Shown: positions 23,961-30,367 of the stretch, one piece after another | How the letters are laid out: every line of letters starts with the position of its first letter | How positions within the stretch are numbered: position 1 is the first letter of the stretch | From: JAVBOO01 sp031550435 | GTDB lineage: Bacteria; Bacillota; Clostridia; Lachnospirales; WRAX01 | Assembly (NCBI GenBank): GCA_031550435.1 | Contig: JAVBOO010000038.1 | Location: 1 to 33,357, forward strand | Reading direction: 5' to 3' | DNA: 33,357 bases | Notes under the pieces: model-generated | Told to the model about the DNA's origin: nothing | Database searches by the model: none | Seen by the model: the letters and a program-made list of their open reading frames with translations, nothing else | Position numbers and translations under genes: made by a program

Positions 23961-24113
23961 GGATAAGTGCTGATTTAATCGAACGGTTGCGCCCGCAAGG
24001 GACAACCGCAAGCATCCCGCTCCGCACAAAGGCCGTATAACGGCCGCTTAGGACGAGGCTGCGCGGATTAAATCAGCCAAGTATCCGTCCAAAGTGATTT
24101 AATCAGTGTTTAC
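23961..24113 (+). repeat. Family B repeat, complete copy
   Basis: The ends are imperfect inverted repeats: GGATAAGTGCTGATTTAATC at 23961-23980 and, on the other strand, GGATACTTGGCTGATTTAAT ending at 24085. A further block, GTAAACACTGATTAAATCAC, lies at the outer right side (24113-24094 on the minus strand). Inside are two hairpins: CGGTTG...CAACCG (23984-24008, with an inner GCCC/GGG) and GGCCGT-ATA-ACGGCC (24031-24045). It fills the gap between the two minus-strand membrane genes exactly, ending one base before the ThrE-like stop. It encodes no protein. Confidence 0.85.
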
Positions 24114-24581
24114 CTAGTTTTTCGTTTTCTTTTCAGGCAAAAAATCGAATATTTGCCTCGGCAGAGCCAGGACGACAATGATACCGACGGCTATGACTCC
24201 CGCAACCTTAAACGTCTCTATTCCCTTGTTAAGGGCATATGCCGTTTCGTTTGTCATTGCGGCGCTCATTGTGTAATAAATGCCGGCCCCCGGAACAAGC
24301 GGTATTATCGAACCTATCAGATAAATCAAAAGCGGAACCTTCCTGCTGTAGCTCAGCGTGCGTCCGACATAGGCCGACACAATCATTGCAAAAAAAACCG
24401 CGGCAACGGGATAGGCTCCGGCAAATATCCGCTCTATTGCAAAGTATACCATCCAGCTTATACTTCCGCAAAGGCCGCAGAAAGCAAGCTCCATTCTCGG
24501 AGCGTTAAACAGTATTATAAACCCGACAGTCGCAACAAACGACAACACAATATTTACAGCTATTTCTAAAAAAATATTCAC
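24114..24581 (-). CDS. Threonine/serine exporter family protein, C-terminal half (ThrE_2/YjjB, DUF3815)
   Basis: The protein has 155 residues and is almost entirely hydrophobic, with about five transmembrane segments. The signature IGSIIPLVPGAGIYYTMSAA at about 90-109 is typical of the YjjB half of ThrE transporters. It should pair with the YjjP-like protein encoded just upstream to form one carrier. In Corynebacterium the fused protein exports threonine and serine; in Escherichia coli the split YjjP/YjjB pair has been linked to succinate export. The substrate here is open. It starts with GTG preceded by GGAGG and lies 25 bases after the partner gene. Confidence 0.88.
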   Translation of the reverse strand: MNIFLEIAVNIVLSFVATVGFIILFNAPRMELAFCGLCGSISWMVYFAIERIFAGAYPVAAVFFAMIVSAYVGRTLSYSRKVPLLIYLIGSIIPLVPGAGIYYTMSAAMTNETAYALNKGIETFKVAGVIAVGIIVVLALPRQIFDFLPEKKTKN

Positions 24582-24606
24582 AGAATCCTCCGAAATTGCG
24601 GTGCTC

Positions 24607-25383
24607 TTAGAACAGTCTCATTGCAAACAAATGCTCCCAAATGCTTAAAAGCGTTCCGACTCCGGTAGCAAGAGCTATAGCAGTCAAAACCGCATCTGTC
24701 ATCCTGGCTGTTCCCGATATATAATCACCTTCAACGACATCTCTTATGGCGTTTGTTATGGTCAGGCCCGGCAGCATAGGCATTAATGCTCCTATAATAA
24801 CCTTGTCGATATTCTGACCGAAACCGGCAGTTACAAGAACAAGCGACATCAGCGAAATGATACCTCCGGAAACCACATTGTGCAGCACTCCCGGCATATG
24901 CGCTCTGTTGATCGCGAATACAAGAAGGCATTGCAGGATAAGGCCGACCGTTAATGCGCAAAGCGAATCCGTTACGCCGCCCCCGAGCAAATAGCAGAAG
25001 CTTGCTGCCGAAACGCCTGTTGCGGATATTTTGAGCCAAGAAGGAAACGACTGAACATACTTTGTATCATCCAGCATTTTTAGCGCTGTTTCGCAGTCGA
25101 TTTCCCCGGCGGTAAATTTCCTTGAAATTTCGTTTACACGTATAATCTTTTCGAACTCGGTCTGCCTGGATTTGACATGGCGAAGTGCCGTGGCAATAGT
25201 TTTATCCTTTGCCTCAAACGAAGCAAAAAGCCCGGTTGCGGCGACAAAAGCCTCGCTTGATTCAAAATTTCCGCAAGCGAGAATACGGCGCATCGTATCC
25301 TCGACCCTGTAGGTCTCGGCGCCGTTAGCAAGCATTATCTCACCCGCCGAAAGAGCAAGGCGAAGAACATTGTTTTGATCCAT
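24607..25383 (-). CDS. Threonine/serine exporter family protein, N-terminal half (ThrE/YjjP, DUF1212)
   Basis: The protein has 258 residues. The N-terminal soluble part has LALSAGEIMLANGAETYRVE and EDTMRRIL, the DUF1212 hallmark, followed by five hydrophobic segments from about residue 120. The conserved PMLPGLTITNAIRDVVEGDYISG is at about 205-227. It is the partner of the YjjB-like protein 25 bases downstream, and together they make up one ThrE-type carrier. AAGGACGG precedes the ATG. It is transcribed away from the radical SAM gene, from a promoter at 25425-25453 that overlaps the opposing one. Confidence 0.9.
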   Translation of the reverse strand: MDQNNVLRLALSAGEIMLANGAETYRVEDTMRRILACGNFESSEAFVAATGLFASFEAKDKTIATALRHVKSRQTEFEKIIRVNEISRKFTAGEIDCETALKMLDDTKYVQSFPSWLKISATGVSAASFCYLLGGGVTDSLCALTVGLILQCLLVFAINRAHMPGVLHNVVSGGIISLMSLVLVTAGFGQNIDKVIIGALMPMLPGLTITNAIRDVVEGDYISGTARMTDAVLTAIALATGVGTLLSIWEHLFAMRLF

Positions 25384-25405
25384 AGTCCGTCCTTGATATA
25401 GAATA

Positions 25406-25434
25406 TTGTCATTTTCAATTAAGTATTATATTAT
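25406..25434 (+). promoter_or_regulatory. Promoter of the radical SAM gene
   Basis: TTGTCA (25406-25411) and TATTAT (25429-25434) are separated by 17 bases, 39 bases before the TTG start. Its -10 box shares two bases with the -10 box of the opposing ThrE promoter, so both cannot be occupied at once. Confidence 0.65.
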
Positions 25435-25453
25435 CTTAATACCAGTTTGGCAA
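25425..25453 (-). promoter_or_regulatory. Promoter of the ThrE-type exporter genes
   Basis: On the minus strand TTGCCA (25453-25448) and a perfect TATAAT (25430-25425) are separated by 17 bases, 42 bases upstream of the ATG. It faces and overlaps the plus-strand promoter at 25406-25434. Confidence 0.72.
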
Positions 25454-25472
25454 CAAATTTATGGAGGCCGCC

Positions 25473-27251
25473 TTGAGAAAAACCCTTATTACCACACTGA
25501 ATTCCAAGTTTATTCATTCATGCTATGCTCTGCACATCCTGAAAGCCTGTTGTGAAGCTTCCGGCATCGATACAGCTGTAAAGGAATATACGATTAATCA
25601 AGACATTCGGACTGTGATCGACGACATATTCAAATATAAACCGGAAATAATCTGCTTTTCGTGCTATATATGGAATATCGGCTTAACTTTGAAAGCAGTG
25701 CGCATACTGAAAAAAATACTGAAGGACTGTGTTGTTATTTTAGGCGGGCCGGAGGTTTCCTATGACAGCACAAACTATCTCGATTATGCCGATTTTGTTG
25801 TTTCCGGTGAAGGCGAAAAAGCGCTGCCCGAGCTCTTAAGTGCCGTTAATGCGGAAGCTCACTCTTTTGCCGATATAAAAGGTCTTGCGTTTAAAGAAAA
25901 CGGCATTAAGAAGTTTAACGGCAAAAGAGAGTACATCGACATGAACGCCGCGCCCTTTGCCTATAAATCAACCGAAGGGTTTGAAAACAGAATCATGTAT
26001 TACGAAACGCAGAGAGGCTGCCCTTTTAAATGCGCCTACTGCCTGTCGGGCGGAGAAAAGCTCAGGTTTTTACACATGGACAGGATTAAGCGCGAGCTAA
26101 AATTTTTCACTGACAGAAAAATCAGACAGTTAAAGTTTGTTGACAGAACATTTAACGCAGACAGAAACCATGCTTACGAAATATGGCGTTATCTTGCGGA
26201 AACAGATAACGGTTACACAAATTTTCATTTTGAGATCGCGGGCGACCTTTTGGACGAAAAGAGCTTGGAATTGTTGAAAAACGTTAGACCCGAACTATTC
26301 CAGTTCGAAATCGGTGTGCAATCGGCAAATATCCGGACTTTGGGCGAAATCTCCAGAAAAACGGATTTGAGCGGGATAAAGGCGAATGTTTTAAGCCTTA
26401 TGGAATACGACAACATCAATATACACCTCGACTTAATCGCAGGGCTGCCCGGAGAAGACATTCGCTCGTTCGCAGAGAGCTTCGACTATGTTTGGTCAAT
26501 GCATCCCGAGCAACTTCAACTCGGTTTTCTTAAGCTTCTGAAAGGCTCCGCACTTAGACTCAGCGCCGAAAAATACGGAATAGCTTTTGACGAAGACGCG
26601 CCTTACGAATTTCTTTTTACAGATGCGTTGAGCTACAATGAGGTTCTCGCTCTAAAGCAAGCTGAGGAAATGCTGGAAAGCTGCTATAACTCCGGGAAGC
26701 TGATGTTTTCATTGAAGTATGTTGAAAAACGTCATAAAAGCATGTTCCGGTTTTTTATGGATTTTGCCGAGTATTTTTTCTCAAAACATACAAAGCTTGA
26801 TGCGCACAAAAAAAACACGATTTACGAAGCGTTTTATGAATACTGTGAAACCCTGCAATGTATTAACCAAACTATCTTGCGTGAGTTGATAGCCTACGAC
26901 CTGCTTCTCAACGAAAACATTGCCGAGCTGCCGAGCTGCCTCGGAGATGCCGGAAAATGCGTTGATATGAAAACATTCAGGGATTTTAGCAATAACGCCC
27001 CAATGCGAGCTAAATATCTGCCCGATACCGTTTCGGAGCGCGGGTCTACCTTGCCGAGAACAGTCAGACTGTCTGTGTTCTCTTTTGACGTAACGAACGA
27101 GAGCCGCTACGATGATCCCGAAATGCGCACGAGCTATATCCTATTCGACTACACGTCGCCTATGAAAAAAAAGTCGCTGAGAACCTTTCACGCAAGGAAC
27201 GCGGATATAACAAACGAACTTGCGGCAGCCGGCAAAAATCTTACCGAATGA
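25473..27251 (+). CDS. B12-binding-domain-like radical SAM protein with DUF4080
   Basis: The protein has 592 residues from a TTG start at 25473. An in-frame ATG 12 bases earlier contains the GGAGG ribosome site itself, and TTG gives the family-typical start RKTLITTLNSKFIHS. The N-terminal ~130 residues have the Rossmann-like B12-binding fold (VVILGGPEVSYDS, FVVSGEGE) but lack the DxHxxG cobalamin-ligand motif. The radical SAM cluster motif is RGCPFKCAYC, with C183, C187 and C190. The TIM-barrel segment has FEIGVQS and IHLDLIAGLPGED. The C-terminal third matches DUF4080. The substrate is unknown; related proteins are often placed with tRNA or cofactor modification. Stop and start overlap with the next gene. 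Confidence 0.9.
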   Translation: MRKTLITTLNSKFIHSCYALHILKACCEASGIDTAVKEYTINQDIRTVIDDIFKYKPEIICFSCYIWNIGLTLKAVRILKKILKDCVVILGGPEVSYDSTNYLDYADFVVSGEGEKALPELLSAVNAEAHSFADIKGLAFKENGIKKFNGKREYIDMNAAPFAYKSTEGFENRIMYYETQRGCPFKCAYCLSGGEKLRFLHMDRIKRELKFFTDRKIRQLKFVDRTFNADRNHAYEIWRYLAETDNGYTNFHFEIAGDLLDEKSLELLKNVRPELFQFEIGVQSANIRTLGEISRKTDLSGIKANVLSLMEYDNINIHLDLIAGLPGEDIRSFAESFDYVWSMHPEQLQLGFLKLLKGSALRLSAEKYGIAFDEDAPYEFLFTDALSYNEVLALKQAEEMLESCYNSGKLMFSLKYVEKRHKSMFRFFMDFAEYFFSKHTKLDAHKKNTIYEAFYEYCETLQCINQTILRELIAYDLLLNENIAELPSCLGDAGKCVDMKTFRDFSNNAPMRAKYLPDTVSERGSTLPRTVRLSVFSFDVTNESRYDDPEMRTSYILFDYTSPMKKKSLRTFHARNADITNELAAAGKNLTE

Positions 27252-27259
27252 GGTTTATT

Positions 27260-27895
27260 ATGACAAGAGAAGAAAAAGTTTCTGTTTTAACGGAGTTATT
27301 AGACAAGCACTATCCCTTGGATACAAAGTGTTATCTGAATTATTCGAATCCTTATGAGCTAATGATAGCTACTATATTAAGCGCTCAGTGTACGGACGAC
27401 AGAGTAAACGAGGTCACGAAAGCGCTGTTCAAGAAATATCCGACTGTTGACGCTTTTGCCGACGCTGATTTAAGCGAGCTTGAACAGGACGTAAAAAGCA
27501 CAGGCTTTTTCAGAACTAAGGCAAAAAGCATTATCGAAGCGATGAAAAGACTGAGAGAGCTATACAACTACGACCTTCCTTCCGATATAGACGAACTCAC
27601 TGAGTTTGCGGGAGTCGGCAGAAAAACGGCTAACGTCGTGAGAGGGCATGTTTTCGGTATCCCGTCGATAGTCGTCGATACACATGTCAAACGTCTTTCT
27701 TATAAACTGGGGCTGACCGAAAACACAGACCCTGTGAAAATAGAGTTTGATTTGATGCGCGCTTTGCCCGAGAAGTCATGGATACCCTATAATACGCAGA
27801 TTATTGCCCATGGACGTAAGGTTTGCACGGCAAGAAGCCCGAAATGCGAGTCATGCTTTTTGAGAGAAATATGCATATTGCCGCGAAGTTATTAA
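27260..27895 (+). CDS. nth: Endonuclease III
   Basis: Nth (211 residues) is a base-excision-repair glycosylase/AP lyase that removes oxidised pyrimidines. The helix-hairpin-helix with catalytic K122 is EFAGVGRKTANVV, the catalytic aspartate is D140 in VVDTHVKRL, and the [4Fe-4S] loop is complete at C189-X6-C196-X2-C199-X5-C205. An earlier ATG at 27248 overlaps the previous stop, but GAGG is correctly placed for the ATG at 27260. It is probably co-transcribed with the radical SAM gene. It is followed by 470 bases without a gene. Confidence 0.96.
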   Translation: MTREEKVSVLTELLDKHYPLDTKCYLNYSNPYELMIATILSAQCTDDRVNEVTKALFKKYPTVDAFADADLSELEQDVKSTGFFRTKAKSIIEAMKRLRELYNYDLPSDIDELTEFAGVGRKTANVVRGHVFGIPSIVVDTHVKRLSYKLGLTENTDPVKIEFDLMRALPEKSWIPYNTQIIAHGRKVCTARSPKCESCFLREICILPRSY

Positions 27896-27978
27896 TTCGA
27901 CAATAAAATATAGTCGTTTAAGACAACGTACCGCATAAAATAAATGCAGAATAAATCCTCCGCAAGCAGGAATAATAC

Positions 27979-28139
27979 TATTACCGCGGAAGTTAAATAC
28001 CGTATAAAATACTTACGCGCTTACTCGTGCCGAGCAGTCGCGTCTAGATACGCCGCAGTTCTTAAATGCGGCGCATCTGCGTCTTAGCGAGGGATCAACA
28101 AAATATAGCGTTTTCCTATGTTTTGTTGCCGAAGTAATA
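27979..28139 (+). repeat. Family A repeat, complete 161-base copy
   Basis: This is the longest copy. It begins TATTACCGCGGAAGTTAAAT, ends GCCGAAGTAATA, and so has TATTAC/GTAATA termini. Modules in order are: CCGTATAAAATACTTACGCG; a GCCGAGCAG block; the hairpin GATACGCCGCA/TGCGGCGCATC (about 28048-28077); TGCGTCTTAGCGAGGGATCA; and a terminal hairpin CAACAAAATATAG/CTATGTTTTGTTG around CGTTTTC. No open frame runs through it. It sits in the 470-base gap after nth. Confidence 0.88.
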
Positions 28140-28255
28140 CTCAGGAAGCAAAGTGCCTCGATATCTATTGTACGCTCACAACACAGCAATTGATCCCCCG
28201 ATTAACCATACGGTTTAATCACCCCCTTATACCGTCCCTTCGAGCCTAAGGCGGA

Positions 28256-28297
28256 TTGAGGCAACAAGTTTAGCAAATGGTTTAATTGTCGCCTCAA
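28256..28297 (+). promoter_or_regulatory. Leader hairpin upstream of the TauE/SafE genes
   Basis: TTGAGGCAACAA (28256-28267) pairs with TTGTCGCCTCAA (28286-28297), 12 pairs with one mismatch, loop of 18 bases. No T run follows, so it is not a simple terminator. The rest of 28140-28318 contains a second small inverted repeat, GATTAACC-ATAC-GGTTTAATC (28200-28220), and no recognisable gene. Confidence 0.55.
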
Positions 28298-28318
28298 TAA
28301 GAACGATGAACGATGTAA

Positions 28319-28364
28319 GACAAAAGGAATATAGATAAAAGGAATGTAGGACAAAAGGGATATA
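28319..28364 (+). repeat. Three tandem 15-16-base repeats before the first TauE/SafE gene
   Basis: The units are GACAAAAGGAATATA (28319-28333), GATAAAAGGAATGTAG (28334-28349) and GACAAAAGGGATATA (28350-28364). Each carries an AAAAGG(A/G)A ribosome-site-like core. The last one sits at the right distance from the ATG at 28367. Confidence 0.8.
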
Positions 28365-28366
28365 AC

Positions 28367-28720
28367 ATGAAGCAATCATTTAAGACGACGATTATCGGCC
28401 TGATTACCGGTTTCGCAAACGGCTTGTTCGGCTCGGGCGGAGGCTCGGTCGTTGTGCCGGCGATGGAAAAGTATCTGGACATTAAGACTCACAGGGCACA
28501 TGCGAGCGCAATTGCCGTTATTTTGCCGCTTTGCGCTGTCAGTATGATTTTTTACCTTACAAAGGCGAAAATAGACCCGATGACGGTTATATGCGTATCT
28601 GCCGGCGGTATGTCCGGCGGTTTTATCGGCGCCAAACTCTTAAAAAAGCTTTCTTCGTCATGGATACACAAAATCTTCGGCTTTTGTATGATTGCGGCGG
28701 CTCTGAGAATGATCTTTTAG
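28367..28720 (+). CDS. Half-size TauE/SafE (TSUP) membrane permease, first subunit
   Basis: The protein has 117 residues, about half of a normal TauE/SafE permease (240-270). It contains one DUF81 repeat: an N-terminal segment GLITGFANGLFGSGGGSVVVPAM with the family's glycine motif, then three further hydrophobic segments, ending ALRMIF. Full-length members have two such repeats and transport sulfonates, sulfite or related anions. The second repeat is supplied by the gene at 28818-29189, so the two products probably assemble into one carrier. The start has AAAAGGGA upstream, within the tandem repeats. The substrate cannot be stated. Confidence 0.88.
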   Translation: MKQSFKTTIIGLITGFANGLFGSGGGSVVVPAMEKYLDIKTHRAHASAIAVILPLCAVSMIFYLTKAKIDPMTVICVSAGGMSGGFIGAKLLKKLSSSWIHKIFGFCMIAAALRMIF

Positions 28721-28817
28721 GAAACACTGATCCTGCTCGGAGAAACACCGCAAAGTTCCGCCTTAACAAGGATTTACCCGTAATTCAAGCACGCCAAGTA
28801 TTTAACCCGAGGTAGCA

Positions 28818-29189
28818 ATGTTACTTTGTATTTTTATAGGACTTGTTTCCGGTATCATAAGCGGTATGGGCATAGGCGGCGGAGTAATACTCATACCTGC
28901 CCTGACTATGCTGCTTTCCCTCGACCAACACAGCGCTCAGGGGGTAAATCTGCTGTATTTCTTGCCGACAGCCGTCATCGTGCTTATAACGCATGTCAAG
29001 AACAAATCAGTAGAAACAAAGATTCTGCCCGGGCTGATAATCTTCGGCATAATAGGAGCCGTGGCAGGCTCGCTTCTGGCAATAAGGCTCGATTCCCAAA
29101 TCCTGAGAAAACTGTTCGGCGCTTTCTTGTTGCTGCTCGGAGCTGCCGAAATAAGAAAAAAGAACGAACCGGACAACGTCGAGAAATAA
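28818..29189 (+). CDS. Half-size TauE/SafE (TSUP) membrane permease, second subunit
   Basis: The protein has 123 residues with one DUF81 repeat: GLVSGIISGMGIGGGVILIPALT near the N-terminus, then NLLYFLPTAVIVLITHVKNKS, GLIIFGIIGAVAGSLLA and LRKLFGAFLLLLGA. It matches the partner at 28367-28720 in layout, so the pair looks like a permease split between two genes. A GAGGTAGC ribosome site precedes the ATG. The 97-base gap to the partner gene contains a short stretch resembling family B (AAACACTGAT and GCCAAGTAT). The charged C-terminus (EIRKKNEPDNVEK) is cytosolic by prediction. Confidence 0.88.
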   Translation: MLLCIFIGLVSGIISGMGIGGGVILIPALTMLLSLDQHSAQGVNLLYFLPTAVIVLITHVKNKSVETKILPGLIIFGIIGAVAGSLLAIRLDSQILRKLFGAFLLLLGAAEIRKKNEPDNVEK

Positions 29190-29243
29190 GCAGAGCCGTA
29201 AACCCATTATTGAGCTTAAATCACGATTTGTTCGGGGGAATAG

Positions 29244-29331
29244 TATTACCGCTGAAGTTAAATGCCGCATAAAATAGTTACGCGGTTACTTGGTCGAGCG
29301 AACACGTTTAGATGCACTGCATCCGCTCAAT
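29244..29331 (+). repeat. Family A repeat, 5' half with diverged core
   Basis: It begins TATTACCGCTGAAGTTAAAT, then GCCGCATAAAATAGTTACGC, then GGTTACTTGGTCGAGCGAAC. It ends in a short GATGCA-CTGCATC hairpin-like stretch in place of the longer internal hairpin. The terminal CAACAAAA hairpin is missing here but a stand-alone copy is present 270 bases downstream. It forms the leader of the 56-residue gene. Confidence 0.78.
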
Positions 29332-29364
29332 CGAATCCATCACAAAACAAGAAAGGAATACATT

Positions 29365-29535
29365 ATGATCGCAACCGATTTTCAAAAAACAAAGCAAGAA
29401 TTCGAAAGCGCCGACCTTAACGGCAAAATTAATATATATATAAACTCAGAGGGTCTTTCAGGCGACCAGTACAGAGAACTGCTTAAGCTTTTTCCCGTCG
29501 ATAAACTTGATGAGCTTGAAAAAGCCCTCGGTTGA
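29365..29535 (+). CDS. Small conserved-looking acidic protein, unknown function
   Basis: The product has 56 residues from the ATG at 29365, preceded by GAAAGGAA at a proper distance. The frame is open further upstream into the repeat, but those codons are unlikely to be used. The sequence is compact and hydrophilic: FQKTKQEFESADLNGKINIY, then SEGLSGDQYRELLKLFP, ending LDELEKALG. It has predicted helices and no transmembrane segment. It resembles short uncharacterised Clostridia proteins with a Q-Y-[KR]-E-L-L-K core, an impression from memory rather than a search. No function is known to me. Confidence 0.7.
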   Translation: MIATDFQKTKQEFESADLNGKINIYINSEGLSGDQYRELLKLFPVDKLDELEKALG

Positions 29536-29603
29536 CAAAAGTTTTCAAAAACCGTCTTAAGGCAGCACCGCGCAACTACTATCAAAACCTCAAAAAGCTA
29601 CAA

Positions 29604-29658
29604 TATTACTTCGGCAACAAAATATAGCGTTTTCCTATATTTTGTTGCCGAAGTAATA
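29604..29658. repeat. Perfect 55-base palindromic hairpin (family A terminal module, stand-alone)
   Basis: A 24-base arm (29604-29627, TATTACTTCGGCAACAAAAT plus ATAG) pairs without mismatch with 29635-29658 around CGTTTTC. The same loop and inner stem end the family A copies at 16021-16063 and 28096-28139. Here it stands alone, immediately before a truncated IS256-type transposase gene. Confidence 0.92.
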
Positions 29659-29660
29659 AA

Positions 29661-29983
29661 GAGGAATTTTGGGAAAAACGGGATAAAAAATACCCTTCGA
29701 TACTGCGTTCCCGGGATGCTAATTGGGCGGAGCTTACCACGTTTTTCAACTATCCCGAGCAAATCAGGCATCTGATTTATACAACCAATGCCGTCGAAGC
29801 CTATCACCGGATGGTACGTAAGTTTACAAAAGCAAAACGATTTTCCCGATTGATGATTCCATTCGCAACGTGGTATTTCTTTCAGTTCGTGAAATCAAGA
29901 AAAAGTGGACGCAACCGGCGCGTGACTGGGGTTTGGCTTACAGCCGGATCATGATTTACTTCGCGGATCGGTTTGCGGCTTAA
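29661..29983 (+). pseudogene. IS256-family transposase, 3' remnant with frameshift
   Basis: The first frame reads FWEKRDKKYPSILRSRDANW, then the strong IS256 signature LIYTTNAVEAYHRMVRKFTK at about 29773-29832. After a one-base shift near 29840 the other frame continues FPIDDSIRNVVFLSVREIKK, then KWTQPARDWGLAYSRIMIYF and a stop at 29981-29983. Only the last ~107 codons of a roughly 400-codon gene remain, and no ATG is in place. It begins two bases after the perfect hairpin repeat, which probably marks the break. Confidence 0.85.
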
Positions 29984-30105
29984 GACCTTGGGAACGCTGT
30001 CCCCAAACCCCCGGAGTTTATACGCTTCGGGCATACCGGTAGCATAAAAGCAAAACCGCAGAACACAGTGTCCTGCGGTCTACCGTATAAGCCACGGCAA
30101 GCATA
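29984..30105. other. Gene-free stretch with nested inverted repeats
   Basis: ACCGCAGAACAC pairs with GTGTCCTGCGGT (30054-30079, one mismatch). Outside it GGGCATACCGGTAG (about 30029-30042) pairs imperfectly with CTACCGTATAAGCC. Together they could form one large stem-loop. It may be the non-coding end of the IS256-type element. I see no gene here. Confidence 0.55.
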
Positions 30106-30188
30106 GGGTCGCACTCCTGCGTAGCCCGGTTTATGCCTCAGTAATAGTATCACCTAAATATTGGATGATTATTCCGTTTACACTGTTG
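30106..30188 (+). mobile_element. Diverged IS21-type right end (remnant)
   Basis: It aligns without gaps to 45-127, the right end of the IS21-family copy at the window start. The first 31 bases agree at 26 positions, and TTTACAC recurs at the identical offset. The terminal 19-base repeat itself is not conserved. The IS630-type remnant follows directly, consistent with an old insertion into that gene. Confidence 0.6.
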
Positions 30189-30200
30189 ATGGCCGGAACC

Positions 30201-30367
30201 AAGCTCTTTAGACTTGCCGAAGCCCGAGACTGCCGCGTTGTTTTTCTACCGCCGTATTCGCGGAGCTAAACCCAATAGAAAGGTTTTGGAGCTGGCTAAA
30301 ACGACAGCTCCGTAAGGCCCTTCTTCAGTTCTCTCGTTTTGATGATGCCTTGTCAGCTTGCTTTTAA
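30201..30367 (+). pseudogene. IS630-family transposase, C-terminal remnant with frameshift
   Basis: One frame reads KLFRLAEARDCRVVFLPPYS. After a one-base shift near 30258 it continues ELNPIERFWSWLKRQLRKAL and ends LSACF before a stop at 30365-30367. LPPYS-ELNPIERFWSWLK is the classic IS630/Tc1-like DDE transposase signature containing the third acidic residue. Only about 55 codons remain. Its end overlaps the end of the converging C-N hydrolase remnant by three bases. Confidence 0.85.

Noticed and set aside
28319..28364. CRISPR-like short tandem repeats
   Set aside because: The units are directly adjacent with no spacers, only three copies, and no cas genes are present.
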